This document shows, in pieces, positions 1 to 9,243 of a stretch of DNA of 33,780 bases; within the stretch, counting starts at the first letter, position 1; each line of letters begins with the position of its first letter. The translations under genes were made by a program, and so were the position numbers. The notes beneath the pieces are model-generated. The model was given only the letters and a program-made list of their open reading frames with translations. It did not search any database and was not told the DNA's origin. This stretch comes from Singulisphaera sp. (lineage in GTDB: Bacteria; Planctomycetota; Planctomycetia; Isosphaerales; Isosphaeraceae). The stretch covers positions 1 to 33,780 of the forward strand of contig DAIDJG010000052.1 of assembly GCA_027451445.1 (NCBI GenBank). The letters are read 5' to 3'.

Positions 1-285
1 GTCACGTCGATCGCGCCGACGTTCGAGGTCCACGTCAACGATCCGTTGAATCACCGGGGCGCGTTCAACATCCGCGACCCAGCCGCTTCGCCTGACGTTG
101 TCGACTTCACCTACGGCCTCAATCTCGGGTTCGGCCAGAGCACGTTCCTGACGCTCGGCGTCGTCACTCCGGTGAGCAGCCCGAGGCCGTTTAATCTCGA
201 GGCGCTCGCGCTCTTGAACGTCTTCTTCGGACGTTCCGCGCGGCGCGCGGCGACGATGCCGCCCATCGTGGGCGGGGGCTATTGA
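1..285 (+). CDS. C-terminus of a probable outer-membrane protein (5' partial)
   Basis: The reading frame is open from the first base of the window and ends at a TGA at 283-285, so only the last 94 residues are present. They alternate polar and hydrophobic residues in strand-like stretches (for example FTYGLNLGFGQ, TFLTLGVVTPV and LALLNVFFG), as the last strands of an outer-membrane beta-barrel would. The segment around 'TPVSSPRPFNLEALALLNV' resembles the ends of uncharacterised planctomycete envelope proteins I have seen, but I cannot name a family. The last ten or so residues are a flexible Gly/Ala/Arg tail. An ATG at 46 is internal to the frame and is probably not the start. Coding is likely; the barrel assignment is inference. 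Confidence 0.6.
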   Translation, partial: VTSIAPTFEVHVNDPLNHRGAFNIRDPAASPDVVDFTYGLNLGFGQSTFLTLGVVTPVSSPRPFNLEALALLNVFFGRSARRAATMPPIVGGGY

Positions 286-697
286 GGCGCCGTCCTTGTG
301 CGCTCAAAGCGGCCAACGCTCGAATGGCGCACGACAAGGCCGTGCGTCATTTTCGGGTTTGCAGGGGAGCTACGTACAACTCCACCCCTCCCAGGTACTG
401 GTTCTACAGAGCGGTTTTTGCCGCGAACCGAAGCGGATCTCCCTCGTTCCCACGGTCCTCCGTGGGAATGCCGTCCCCGACCCTCTGCGTCTCTTCGAGC
501 CGAAGAAATGCGGCCGCAGAGCGACCAAGACGGCATTCCCACGGAGGACCGTGGGAACGAGGAATTGCCTCCTGTTCCGCCAAACTGCCTCCCGGGGGAA
601 GTTGTATGTTTCCGTCCCATAGACAAAACGGGTGCGCGCGCCGGGGCGACCATACTTGCGCAAATGAATCATTACCCACTCAAGTCGAGCGAGGCTC
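286..697. other. Intergenic region carrying a palindromic repeat
   Basis: This 412-bp stretch lies between the end of the outer-membrane-like gene and the stop of the giant minus-strand gene. Several overlapping open frames cross it on both strands, but all of them run through the palindrome at 442-562 and yield peptides that are simply translations of the repeat. I see no convincing gene. The flanks of the palindrome (286-441 and 563-697) show no other clear signal. Confidence 0.7.
442..562. repeat. REP/MITE-like palindromic element with nested hairpins
   Basis: Two perfect 34-bp inverted arms (442-475 and 529-562) flank a 53-bp centre. Each arm is itself a hairpin: TTCCCACGG (447-455) pairs with CCGTGGGAA (460-468) around a 4-nt loop. 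The centre holds a further inverted pair, CTCTGCG (483-489) with CGCAGAG (515-521), enclosing a small CTTCG/CGAAG hairpin at about 493-505. The architecture is that of a bipartite REP/BIME or non-autonomous MITE. From memory, translations of this arm (peptides like VPTVLRGNA) recur in spurious small proteins annotated in planctomycete genomes, which would fit a dispersed repeat family. No T-tract follows, so it is not a typical intrinsic terminator. Confidence 0.8.
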
Positions 698-3600
698 TCA
701 TCCATGAGGATGCTTCTTCGCGGCTCGATGCGCGGGATGCTTTTTCGTCACCTGATGGATCACCGTCCGAGTCGCTGAGAGCGGTCCGGTGAACACCCGA
801 ATGTTCGCGACGCCGTTGCGGTAGAACGCGTTCGCCGCGGCTCCGCTCTGGACCACCTGGTTGTTGCTTGCGTTAAACAGGAGAACCCCATACCCGGCGT
901 TTCCAGGCCCGGGTGCGCCGCCTTGCCCCGCACCGAGGATGTTGCTTTGAATCACGTTCCCGGCAGCCGTGCTCGAGGAACTCAGCACGTAGACGCCCGC
1001 GAGCTCGTTGCCCGAGATCGTGTTGCCGGCGCCCGGTTCTCCGATCGCATTTCCGGACGCGTCCTGTACGAAGACGCCGGTCTGCTGGAGGAACGTTCCG
1101 TTCGACGCGCGGAACGCGGTCAACCCGTCCGCCGCCACGCCGATCAGGTTGCCCTGGACGATGTTGGCCGTGGACGGACTCCCCACGATCTCGACGCCGA
1201 CGGAGGTGTTCCCCGAGATGACGTTCGCCAATCCTGGTGCTCCGATCACATTCCCGGAGGCTCCATTGACGTAGACGCCGACAATGTTGCTCAGCGGTCT
1301 CATACCGGAGCTGTCCGTGCCAATCCAGTTGCCGAGGAGCTGGTTCGGATTCACGGGAGACGTATTCACGAACGTGACGCCGACATAGTTCCCCGAGATC
1401 AGGTTGCGCATGGCGGCGCTGGTGCCGCCGATCATATTCGCTTGCGCTCCGACGATGACGATCCCCGTATTCTGAAGCGCCTGTACGGGATTGGAGATGC
1501 CTGGCTGAACGATGGCCGAGTTCCCCAACGCGTTCGTGCCGATGTTGTTTCCTTCGATCCGTGTCCCCGACGAGGCGAGCCCATTGATATAGATACCCGC
1601 GGTCCGGTTTCCGGAGATCGCGTTGCCCGCACCGGCCGAGGTTCCGCCGATCGTCGAAACGAATGCGCCGTCGATAAGGATCCCCACACCGTTCGGGAAC
1701 GCGTTCAGCCCCGAGGCGTCCGTGCCGATTTCGCTATTTTGGATGAGGTCGCCGCTCCCCGCAGCAAGGTGGATCCCCGCGCCCGAGAAGCCCCCCACGT
1801 CGAGCCCCTTCACGGTGCTGTTGCCGACGTTGAAGGTGAGTCCGTCGCCTTGAGTCGCTGAACCGTCCAGCGCGACAATCGGCCGGCCCTGATAGCCAGG
1901 CTGAGTCGTGGCATCGATCACCACGGAATCGGTGACGGCCGGTAGCGTTGCGTTGAGCTTGATATCCTCGACCGCGGTCTGCGGCACAATGTCGAAGATG
2001 ATCGTATCCGGACCCGGGAGTGCATTGGCCTCGAGGATCGCCGCGCGGAGCGATCCCTTGGCCGGTGCTCCGTTGACGAGATCAGCCGTCGTCGTCACGA
2101 CGATCGGGCCCCTCGGGTTGATGACCGTGCCGGGGTCGACGATCGTCGCGGTCTGGCCTCCCTTGTCCGTGAACGTCGTCGGTACGCCGTCGATGCTCTG
2201 GGTGCCGCTGCTGCCGTTGTCGACGACATTGACCGTGACCGTGTACACGCCCGCAAAGGCGTAGGTGTGGGATCCCTGGATCTGGAAGCTGTTGCCGGAC
2301 GCGCTGGTCTGCGCCTGGATCTGCCCTGTCGATGGCAACGTGCCGTCGCCCCAGTTGATCGTGGCGGTGAAATCGCCGGCCTTGCCGAACGAGTCGCTAT
2401 CAGTGAATGCACCAACGACTATGTTGTTCAGCGCAAAGCCCGCCGTTCCCGAAGGGATCGAGACGGGCGTGCCGCTGAGCGGGAGGTCGGCCCTGGTGAT
2501 GGTCACAGGCTGCGCGGGCGCGATCGCCACGGGCGGGTCCGCGATCGTCGCCGACTGGCCGCCTGTGTCCGTGATCGTGGTCGGTACGCCGTTGATGTTT
2601 TGCGTGCCCGTGCTGCCGTGATCCTGGACCGTCACGCTGACCGCGAAGTTGCCCGAAACGACGTAAAGATGCGAGCCGAGGATCTCAAAGCCATTCCCGG
2701 ACAACGCACTATCCGCCTGGACCACGCCCGTGGAGGCGGGCGTGCCGTCGCCCCAGTTGATGGTGGCGGTGAAGTCGCCCGCCTTGCCGAAGGGATCGGA
2801 ATCGGTAAACGTACCGACGACGATGTTGCTCAACGCGGTGCCGACGGTCCCATCGGGGAGGGTGACCGGTGTGGGCGTCAACGCAAGGTCTGACCTCGTG
2901 ATGGTCACGGGCTGCGCCGGCGCGATCGTCGTGGCGGGATCTGTGATCGTCGCGCTTTGTCCGCCGGTATCAATGAAGGTGGTGGGCACGCCGTTGATGT
3001 TTTGCGTGCCGCTGCTGCCGTTGTCGAGGACAGTCACCGTGATGGCGAAGTTCCCCGACACGACATAGAGGTGGGTACCGAGCACCTCGAAGCCGTTGCC
3101 GGACAAGGCGCTGTCCGCCTGGACCACGCCCGTCGATGAAGGTGTGCCGTCTCCCCAGTTGATGGTGGCCGTGAAGTCGCCGGCCTTCCCGAAGGGGTCG
3201 GAATCGGTAAACGTGCCCACCAAGGTATTGGTCAGCGGCGTGCCCACTGTACCCCCCGCGAGCGTCACGGGCGTCGGGGTCAACGGCAGGTCGGTCCTGG
3301 TGGTCGTAACCGGGGTCGCGGGAACGATGGTAATCGCCGGGTCCGAGATGGTGGTGGATTGTCCGCCGGTGTCCGTGAACGTGGTGGGGACTCCGTTGAT
3401 GGTCTGCGTGCCACTGCTGCCGTTGTCCTGGACGGTCACGGTGATCGGGAAGGCGCCCGAGACCACATAGAGGTGCGAACCGAGCACCTCGAAACTGTTC
3501 CCCGCGAGTGCGCTGTCCGGCTGGATTTGTCCGGTTGTCGTCGCGGTGCCGTCGCCCCAGTTGATCGTGGCGGTGAAGTCGGTCGCCACACCGAACGGAT

Positions 3601-6600
3601 CGGTATCGGTAAACGTGCCGACCACGACGTTGTTCAGCGGTGTTCCGACGGTCCCATTCGCCAGGGTGACCGGTGTCGGCGTCAGTGCGAGGTCCGTTCG
3701 ATTGATCGTAACGGGGGTCGCGGGTGCGATGGTCGTGGGAGGGTCCAGGATCGTCGCGGACTGTCCGCCCGTGTCGGTGAATGTGGTGGGAACGCCGTTG
3801 ATCACCGTGGTGCCGCTACTTCCGTTGTCGTGCACGGTGACCATGATGAGGAATGTCCCGGACTTAACGTAGAGGTGCGAGCCGAGAACATCGAAACTGT
3901 TGCCGGCCAGTGCGCTGTCCGCCTGGATTACGCCCGTCGACGTCGTGGTACCGTCTCCCCAGTTGATCGTGGCCGAGAAGTCGCCGGCTTTCCCGAACGT
4001 GTCGGAATCGGTGAATGAGCCGACGACCACGTTGGTCAAGGGCGTGCCGACGGTGCCACCGGGGAGCGTCACTGGCATCGGGGTCAACGGAAGGTCGGAC
4101 CTCGTCACGGTGACTGGAGTGGCGGGAGCGATTGTTGTGGGCGGATCGACGATCGTCGTGGATTGTCCGCCGGTGTCCGTAAACGTGGTCGGTACACCGT
4201 TGATTGATTCCGTACCGCTGCTGCCGTGATCCGTCACGGTGACGGTGATGGGATAGTTGCCCGAGACGACATACAGGTGCGAGCCGAAGACGTCGAAACC
4301 GTTGCCGGGGAGGTTGCTGTCCGCCTGGATCACGCCGGCCGATGTTGGCGAGCCGTCGCCCCAGTTGATCGTGGCCGTGAAGTCACCAGCCTTGCCAAAC
4401 GGGTCGGTGTCGGTAAACGACCCGACGAGCACGTTGGTGAGTGGTGTGCCCACAGTCCCACCGGCGAGCGTCACCGGCGTGGGGGTCAGGGGAAGGTCCG
4501 CCCTTGTAATGGTGACGGGCTGCGCCGGGGCGATTGCTGTGGGCGGATCGGTGATTGTCGTCGATTGTCCGCCGGTGTCCGTGAACGTGGTCGGTACCCC
4601 GTTGATCGAGACGGTTCCGCTACTGCCGTTGTCCTTGATGGTGACGGTGATCGTGAAGTTGCCCGAGATGACGTAAAGGTGCGAACCGAGCACATCGAAG
4701 CTGTTGCCGGGAAGCGAGGTGTCCGCCTGGATCACGCCGGTGGATGTTGGAGAGCCATCGCCCCAGTTGATTGTGGCCGTGAAGTCGCCAACGACTCCGA
4801 ACGTGTCGGTATCCGTAAAGCTACCAAGTGTGACGTTGTTCAACGGTGTGCCGACGGTCCCGCCGGCAGGCATCGCGGGGGTCGAGGTTAACGGGAGGTC
4901 GGTCCTGTTGACGGTCACTGGGGTCGCGGGGACGATCGTTGTGGGCGGGTCGGTGATGGTCGTGGTCTGACCGCCAGTGTCCGTGAATGTGGTCGGCACC
5001 CCGTTGATCAATATGGTGCCGCTGCTGCCGTGGTCGACGACGGTCGCCGTGATTGTGAAGTTACCGGACGTTACATAGAGGTGCGAACCCAGGACCTCGA
5101 AACTGTTCCCCGGTACCGATGAGTCGGCCTGGATCACGCCCGACGACGCCGGTGTCCCGTCGCCCCAGTTGATCGTGGCGGTGAAGTCGCTGGCGACGCC
5201 GAACGTGTCCGAATCGGTGAACGTGCCGACCGAGACATTATTGATCGTGGTGCCGACGGTTCCGCTCGCCACCGTGACCGGACTCGAGGTCAACGGGAGG
5301 TCAGGCCTCGTGACGGTGACCGGGGTTGCGGGCGCGATCGTTGTGGCCGGATCGTTGATCGTCGCCGTCTGCCCCCCCGTATCCTCGAACGTTGTCAGGA
5401 CGCCGCGGTTCAGCGTGGTACCACTACTTCCGTGGTCGAGGACCGTCACCGTGATCCGGAAGCGGCCGGACGTGACGTAGAGGTGCGAGCCGAGCACGTC
5501 GAAACCGTTGCCGGACAATGCGCTGTCGGCCTGGATCACGCCCGACGACGCCGGAGTGCCATCGCCCCAGTTGATCGTGGCGGTGAAGTCGGTCGCCACG
5601 CCGAACGTATCGGAATCGGTGAACTTACCGACGACAACGTTGGTCAGCGGTGTGCCGACTGTGCCGCCGGCCAGAGTGACGGGAGTCCCGCTCAGCGGTA
5701 GGTCTGGCCTGATGACGATCACCGGAGAGCCCGGGGAGATGTTGGCCGGGGGGTCGACGATCGTGGCGGACTGCCCTCCCTTGTCCGAGGTCGTGACGGA
5801 AACGCTGTTGATCGTCTGCGTGCCCGAACTGCCGTTGTCGTGGACTGTCACGGTGATGGTGTAGTTGCCGCCGTTCAAGTACGTATGGGAACCCACAACC
5901 TGGAAGCCATTGCCGGGGACCCCGCTGTCCGCCTGCACCTGGCCCACGGACGCTGGCGTCCCATCCCCCCAATCGATCGTCGCCGAGAAATCGGCGGCCT
6001 TGCCAATGGGGTCGGAATCGGTGAACGTGCCGACCGGAACATTGTTGAGGGGAATGCCCGCAGTTCCCTGGACGTTGGCGGTCGCCGTCGAGAGCGATTG
6101 ATCGGGCAAATTGATAATATCGACCGGGTCGAACCCGATCGAACTCACCGGTATCGCGCCGTTGACCCCATAGGTCAACCTGCCCGGAGCATCGCTGCTG
6201 CTCGCCTGGAAGTCTGCGCCTCCGGCGTCCAGGGTGAACGTACTTCCCCCCCCACTGAAGAGATTGAGCGTTGATGTCGACGGGACGCCCAAACCCGTCA
6301 GGTTCACGGAATCCTGCGCTCCGCTCACCTGTACGGTCGCCGATTGGCTGGCGGCGATTCCATTGATGTCCACCACATCGGTGCCACTGTTTTCGCGGAG
6401 GTCCACAGACAACGAAGCGATGCCGGTATAGGTCAGGCCTCCAAATCCGCTCGCGGTCAGTGTCGTTGGGCCAAGCGTGTACGTGTTTCCCGTCACGCCA
6501 GGGTCCGCGACCGAAAGACTGTCGGTGCCGCCGCCTCCATCGATGCTCAGTGGTCCGGGCAGCGCCTGGAGGCCAGAATTGGTGCCGACAAGGAACGTAT

Positions 6601-7573
6601 CGTTGTTCACGTTCCCCTGAATGGTCGTGGCGGTGCCGGCTGATGTGCCATCGATTTGATAGGTTGCGCCGGTGCCGGGGAAATCGCTGTTACCCAACGC
6701 CCCCTTGATCTCAAGCGCAACCACTCCGTCGCCGCCGGGCGCTGTTGCCCCCGTGTAATTGATCGGTGCAAGCGAGAATCCCGTGAAGGACGACGCGGTG
6801 AGAGTCGACGTTCCGGCCCCGCCGTCCGTGGAGTCGTCGAGCGTGAGCGTGGCCTTCCCCGTCGGATCGGAGATCGAGAGCGCGGAGCTGATGTTGACCA
6901 GGTTTCCGGCATCGCCCACGTTGATCTGGCTCGTTCCCCCTCCTGCAACCACGTTCACGGGCGAATCGGTGCCGGTTGTCAGGATGTTGTAGGTCGAGCT
7001 GCCCGAACCGCCATCGATCGTGATTCCACCGTCTTCGGCCGTTTGGGCGCTAATCGCGACGGAGTTCCCTCCGGGACCGTGGAACGACAGACCGTCGAAT
7101 TGATAGGTCGCGCCGGTGAGCTTCGCGGCGCTATCATCGATCGTGAGTGTACTCCCAGCGGCCGGAGTTCCACTCACGTTGAACTGAGCCTTCAGGGTGC
7201 TCTCCGGACCGGCCGCGGTTCCGAGCGTAATCGATTCGACTCCGTTCCCCTCAATAAGATTGACCGTTGAGGTCGAACTGGCCGCGAGCGTGCCTGGAGG
7301 ACCGCCGCTCGCGTTCCAGTTCGTCGAGAATGCGCTCCCGTTGACGCTGTACTCGAGCAACCCTCCGCTCTGGTCGATCACCAGGGTGTCATTGCTTTTA
7401 TTGCCCGTCACCGTCGCCGTGTTACCAGTAAGCGCGAACGTGTAAGAGAGCAGCGTGCGCGACTCCAGGCCCTCAAACACCGCCACCCAGCGCCGAGACT
7501 GACTACGACGTGCCGCTAGCCGCTGCGCGCGCGGTTTGGTCTCGGGACGCTTATCTTGCGAGTGGGCGCTCAT
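698..7573 (-). CDS. Giant secreted repeat protein with PKD-like tandem repeats and a beta-helix
   Basis: This 2291-residue protein starts at an ATG preceded by AGAGGA at good spacing. The basic N-terminus ends in 'GLESRTLLS' (about residues 35-43), like the LEPR-XLL motif at the start of many planctomycete exported proteins; there is no classical hydrophobic signal peptide. Residues about 44-527 are Gly/Thr/Ser-rich beta repeats. Ten tandem units of 134 residues begin at residue 528, each opening with a DFTATINWGDG-type PKD-like motif; the last begins at 1734. Next come a CSLREA-like segment (SLRAAILEANALPGPDTI, about 1840-1857) and parallel beta-helix repeats (GNxISGN patterns, about 1870-2260). 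The protein ends in a basic His/Lys-rich tail. It is probably a cell-surface or secreted adhesin-like or carbohydrate-interacting protein; its ligand is unknown. Confidence 0.9.
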   Translation of the reverse strand: MSAHSQDKRPETKPRAQRLAARRSQSRRWVAVFEGLESRTLLSYTFALTGNTATVTGNKSNDTLVIDQSGGLLEYSVNGSAFSTNWNASGGPPGTLAASSTSTVNLIEGNGVESITLGTAAGPESTLKAQFNVSGTPAAGSTLTIDDSAAKLTGATYQFDGLSFHGPGGNSVAISAQTAEDGGITIDGGSGSSTYNILTTGTDSPVNVVAGGGTSQINVGDAGNLVNISSALSISDPTGKATLTLDDSTDGGAGTSTLTASSFTGFSLAPINYTGATAPGGDGVVALEIKGALGNSDFPGTGATYQIDGTSAGTATTIQGNVNNDTFLVGTNSGLQALPGPLSIDGGGGTDSLSVADPGVTGNTYTLGPTTLTASGFGGLTYTGIASLSVDLRENSGTDVVDINGIAASQSATVQVSGAQDSVNLTGLGVPSTSTLNLFSGGGSTFTLDAGGADFQASSSDAPGRLTYGVNGAIPVSSIGFDPVDIINLPDQSLSTATANVQGTAGIPLNNVPVGTFTDSDPIGKAADFSATIDWGDGTPASVGQVQADSGVPGNGFQVVGSHTYLNGGNYTITVTVHDNGSSGTQTINSVSVTTSDKGGQSATIVDPPANISPGSPVIVIRPDLPLSGTPVTLAGGTVGTPLTNVVVGKFTDSDTFGVATDFTATINWGDGTPASSGVIQADSALSGNGFDVLGSHLYVTSGRFRITVTVLDHGSSGTTLNRGVLTTFEDTGGQTATINDPATTIAPATPVTVTRPDLPLTSSPVTVASGTVGTTINNVSVGTFTDSDTFGVASDFTATINWGDGTPASSGVIQADSSVPGNSFEVLGSHLYVTSGNFTITATVVDHGSSGTILINGVPTTFTDTGGQTTTITDPPTTIVPATPVTVNRTDLPLTSTPAMPAGGTVGTPLNNVTLGSFTDTDTFGVVGDFTATINWGDGSPTSTGVIQADTSLPGNSFDVLGSHLYVISGNFTITVTIKDNGSSGTVSINGVPTTFTDTGGQSTTITDPPTAIAPAQPVTITRADLPLTPTPVTLAGGTVGTPLTNVLVGSFTDTDPFGKAGDFTATINWGDGSPTSAGVIQADSNLPGNGFDVFGSHLYVVSGNYPITVTVTDHGSSGTESINGVPTTFTDTGGQSTTIVDPPTTIAPATPVTVTRSDLPLTPMPVTLPGGTVGTPLTNVVVGSFTDSDTFGKAGDFSATINWGDGTTTSTGVIQADSALAGNSFDVLGSHLYVKSGTFLIMVTVHDNGSSGTTVINGVPTTFTDTGGQSATILDPPTTIAPATPVTINRTDLALTPTPVTLANGTVGTPLNNVVVGTFTDTDPFGVATDFTATINWGDGTATTTGQIQPDSALAGNSFEVLGSHLYVVSGAFPITVTVQDNGSSGTQTINGVPTTFTDTGGQSTTISDPAITIVPATPVTTTRTDLPLTPTPVTLAGGTVGTPLTNTLVGTFTDSDPFGKAGDFTATINWGDGTPSSTGVVQADSALSGNGFEVLGTHLYVVSGNFAITVTVLDNGSSGTQNINGVPTTFIDTGGQSATITDPATTIAPAQPVTITRSDLALTPTPVTLPDGTVGTALSNIVVGTFTDSDPFGKAGDFTATINWGDGTPASTGVVQADSALSGNGFEILGSHLYVVSGNFAVSVTVQDHGSTGTQNINGVPTTITDTGGQSATIADPPVAIAPAQPVTITRADLPLSGTPVSIPSGTAGFALNNIVVGAFTDSDSFGKAGDFTATINWGDGTLPSTGQIQAQTSASGNSFQIQGSHTYAFAGVYTVTVNVVDNGSSGTQSIDGVPTTFTDKGGQTATIVDPGTVINPRGPIVVTTTADLVNGAPAKGSLRAAILEANALPGPDTIIFDIVPQTAVEDIKLNATLPAVTDSVVIDATTQPGYQGRPIVALDGSATQGDGLTFNVGNSTVKGLDVGGFSGAGIHLAAGSGDLIQNSEIGTDASGLNAFPNGVGILIDGAFVSTIGGTSAGAGNAISGNRTAGIYINGLASSGTRIEGNNIGTNALGNSAIVQPGISNPVQALQNTGIVIVGAQANMIGGTSAAMRNLISGNYVGVTFVNTSPVNPNQLLGNWIGTDSSGMRPLSNIVGVYVNGASGNVIGAPGLANVISGNTSVGVEIVGSPSTANIVQGNLIGVAADGLTAFRASNGTFLQQTGVFVQDASGNAIGEPGAGNTISGNELAGVYVLSSSSTAAGNVIQSNILGAGQGGAPGPGNAGYGVLLFNASNNQVVQSGAAANAFYRNGVANIRVFTGPLSATRTVIHQVTKKHPAHRAAKKHPHG
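2100..5992 (-). repeat. Ten 402-bp tandem repeats inside the giant gene
   Basis: The DNA for the conserved 'NWGDG' segment recurs with exact 402-bp spacing: the block CCCCAGTTGAT or a close variant starts at 2349, 2751, 3153, 3555, 3957 and onward to about 5967. Unit 1 begins at 5992 on the minus strand and unit 10 at 2374. Unit 10 runs into the CSLREA-like segment near 2100. Length is invariant with no indels between units, and the central units are near-identical in protein, suggesting recent duplication or ongoing gene conversion. Confidence 0.9.
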
Positions 7574-8002
7574 GGCGGGTCCTCTTGTACGCGGGCGGCA
7601 ATCGCTTCGTATTCTTAAAGGTTAACTTTCGTCAACTTCGCAGGGAACCGATCTTCGGCTCAGAATCTGAGAGTGATGACCGTTTCGCCGCCGTCGGGAA
7701 ACGCGGACATTCGATGACCGCAAGCTCCGCGCAGCCGACAGCCGTGGAGCGCGGGCCATTGGATGATTATTCGTCACGATCGCGCCAAACCGTTACGAAT
7801 TCTCGAACCGAACCCTACACTGGCATTTCGGACACGATGGAATCCGGCACATCGAAGTCCGCGCCGATCGCGAGTTCAATCCGTAGGAACGACCCCGTAG
7901 TCTTGTCTGGCGCCCGCCGTCCATTAAGATGGACGACCTGTCGGCTCGGTCCTTTTCCGTTCGATCAGTTTCGGATCGCGGACGGCCCGGCTCCGAGGTG
8001 GG
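7574..8002. promoter_or_regulatory. Divergent intergenic region between giant gene and AIM24-like gene
   Basis: These 429 bp separate two divergently transcribed genes and should hold both promoters. On the minus strand a TTGACG (7635-7630) is a possible -35, but the hexamer 17 nt downstream (ATACGA) is a poor -10, so the assignment is weak. The giant gene's ribosome-binding site AGAGGA lies just outside its ATG. On the plus strand GAGGTG precedes the ATG at 8003. A frame that runs through this region on the plus strand is not convincing as a gene. Confidence 0.4.
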
Positions 8003-9091
8003 ATGATGGTGGCCGAATGGTACTACCGAGCCGGCGACGCTGAGCGCGGCCCGCTGACTGTGAGCGAACTGGTTCAACACGTCGCGGAGAACAAGATCAC
8101 CCGCGAGACCGAGGTCCGGAAGGGCGACGGTGCGTGGGTTGCCGCGCGGAAGGTGGCGGGACTGTTTGATCGGGCTGAAGCCCTCAAAGCCGCTCCGCCG
8201 CCGATCCCGCCGACGCCTCCGCCATTGCCCGAACCTGAACCGGTGATCCTGGACCCGATCGTTCCGGAAGTCGCCTCGAGCCCCTTCGAGGTGCTCGAAA
8301 GTGCGGTACACCACGGGTTCAAGGTCGAGGTGCTGGCCTATCCGCGGCTCGGCGGAGCGAAAGACCACCACCTGGCCTCGACGATTTTTTTTGCCAACCA
8401 GGCGGGCATTCGGCTCAAGCAGGTCCGCATTACCTTGAACAATGATGAGGCCATTGCCGAGTCCGGTGCGCTTCATTTCAAGCGCGGGCACATCGAGCTG
8501 GAAAGCAAGATCGGAGGCGTGTCCGGCCTGGGCCGGGCGATGATGAACAAGTTCGTCACCAGGGAGGCCGCAGTCATCCCTCGCTATCGAGGGACGGGCG
8601 AAATCTACCTGGAACCGTCATTCAGTCACTTCCTCCTCTATCAACTGCGCGGCGAGGAGCTCATCTGCGACAAAGGGATGTTCTACTGCGGTCAAGGGTC
8701 GCTCGAAGTCGGGGTCGCCATGCAGAGGAACGTCTCCTCGGCGCTCTTCGGCGGCGAGGGCCTGTTCCAGACCCGCATCTCCGGCACCGGTGTCTGCGTC
8801 TTCGAGTCGCCGGTCCCCGCGTCGGAGGTCCTACGGATCGATTTGAAGGACGAAACGCTACAAGTCGACGGCAACTTCGCCTTGATGCGCACCGGCCGAA
8901 TCGAGTTCTCCGTCGAAAAGTCGACCAAAAGCCTGATCGGCACCATCACCAGCGGTGAGGGTCTCCTCCAAACGTTCCGGGGAACCGGCGCTGTGTGGCT
9001 CGCTCCAACGCAGGACATCTACCACAAGCTCGCAGCCAGCGGACTGGCCTCGCTGGCGGTCGCTTCCCGGGCGACCAATACCAAGACGTAA
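8003..9091 (+). CDS. GYF_2 domain fused to AIM24-family protein
   Basis: The protein is 362 residues. Residues about 5-55 (EWYYRAGDAERGPLTVSEL through AWVAARK) match the GYF_2 domain often found at the N-terminus of bacterial membrane-associated or signalling proteins. A proline-rich linker follows (about 64-80: APPPIPPTPPPLPEPEP). Residues about 95-350 are a beta-rich, Gly-repeating domain of the AIM24 (DUF124) type, recognisable by FKVEVLAYPRLGG and repeated 'GEGLFQTRISGTG' and 'GEGLLQTFRGTG' segments. AIM24 is named after a yeast mitochondrial protein; the bacterial role is unclear, possibly a scaffold. The start is the first of two adjacent ATGs, preceded by GAGGTGG; the second (8006) is equally possible. 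No membrane segment is evident. Confidence 0.88.
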   Translation: MMVAEWYYRAGDAERGPLTVSELVQHVAENKITRETEVRKGDGAWVAARKVAGLFDRAEALKAAPPPIPPTPPPLPEPEPVILDPIVPEVASSPFEVLESAVHHGFKVEVLAYPRLGGAKDHHLASTIFFANQAGIRLKQVRITLNNDEAIAESGALHFKRGHIELESKIGGVSGLGRAMMNKFVTREAAVIPRYRGTGEIYLEPSFSHFLLYQLRGEELICDKGMFYCGQGSLEVGVAMQRNVSSALFGGEGLFQTRISGTGVCVFESPVPASEVLRIDLKDETLQVDGNFALMRTGRIEFSVEKSTKSLIGTITSGEGLLQTFRGTGAVWLAPTQDIYHKLAASGLASLAVASRATNTKT

Positions 9092-9196
9092 CAAGGCCCC
9101 ATTCGTTCGCCTTCGAAACTTTCCGGACCGACGCGCGACGAGCGATTGAGGACGGGAATCGCGGGTCTTGAAACGACGAATGGAGAGAAATCGCGG

Positions 9197-9215
9197 AAAA
9201 ACGCTTCGTTTTTTT
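9197..9215 (+). terminator. Possible intrinsic terminator after the AIM24-like gene
   Basis: AAAAACG (9197-9203) and CGTTTTT (9207-9213) can pair around a 3-nt loop, and the T-run extends to 9215. It lies about 105 nt after the AIM24-like stop codon. The stem is A/T-rich and therefore weak, so this is a tentative call. Confidence 0.3.
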
Positions 9216-9243
9216 GGCCTTGGGTCACGAGAGTGCATAGAAT
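9214..9243 (+). promoter_or_regulatory. Candidate promoter for the small gene at 9328
   Basis: TTGGCC (9214-9219) and TAGAAT (9238-9243) are spaced by 18 nt and resemble sigma70-type -35 and -10 boxes (four and five matches of six). The local sequence is markedly more A/T-rich than its surroundings. The predicted transcript would begin near 9250, about 80 nt before the ATG of the small gene. Confidence 0.38.

Noticed and set aside
279-792. Overlapping open frames on both strands of the first intergenic region
   Set aside because: All of them run through the palindromic repeat, and their shared peptides are translations of that repeat, not conserved protein.
923-5864. Many plus-strand open frames of 80-310 residues opposite the giant gene
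   Set aside because: They repeat with the same 402-bp period as the gene on the other strand and are low-complexity shadows without ribosome-binding sites.
2100-5992. The regular repeats considered as a CRISPR array
   Set aside because: Units are 402 bp, wholly coding and in frame with no short repeat-spacer pattern; no cas genes are present.
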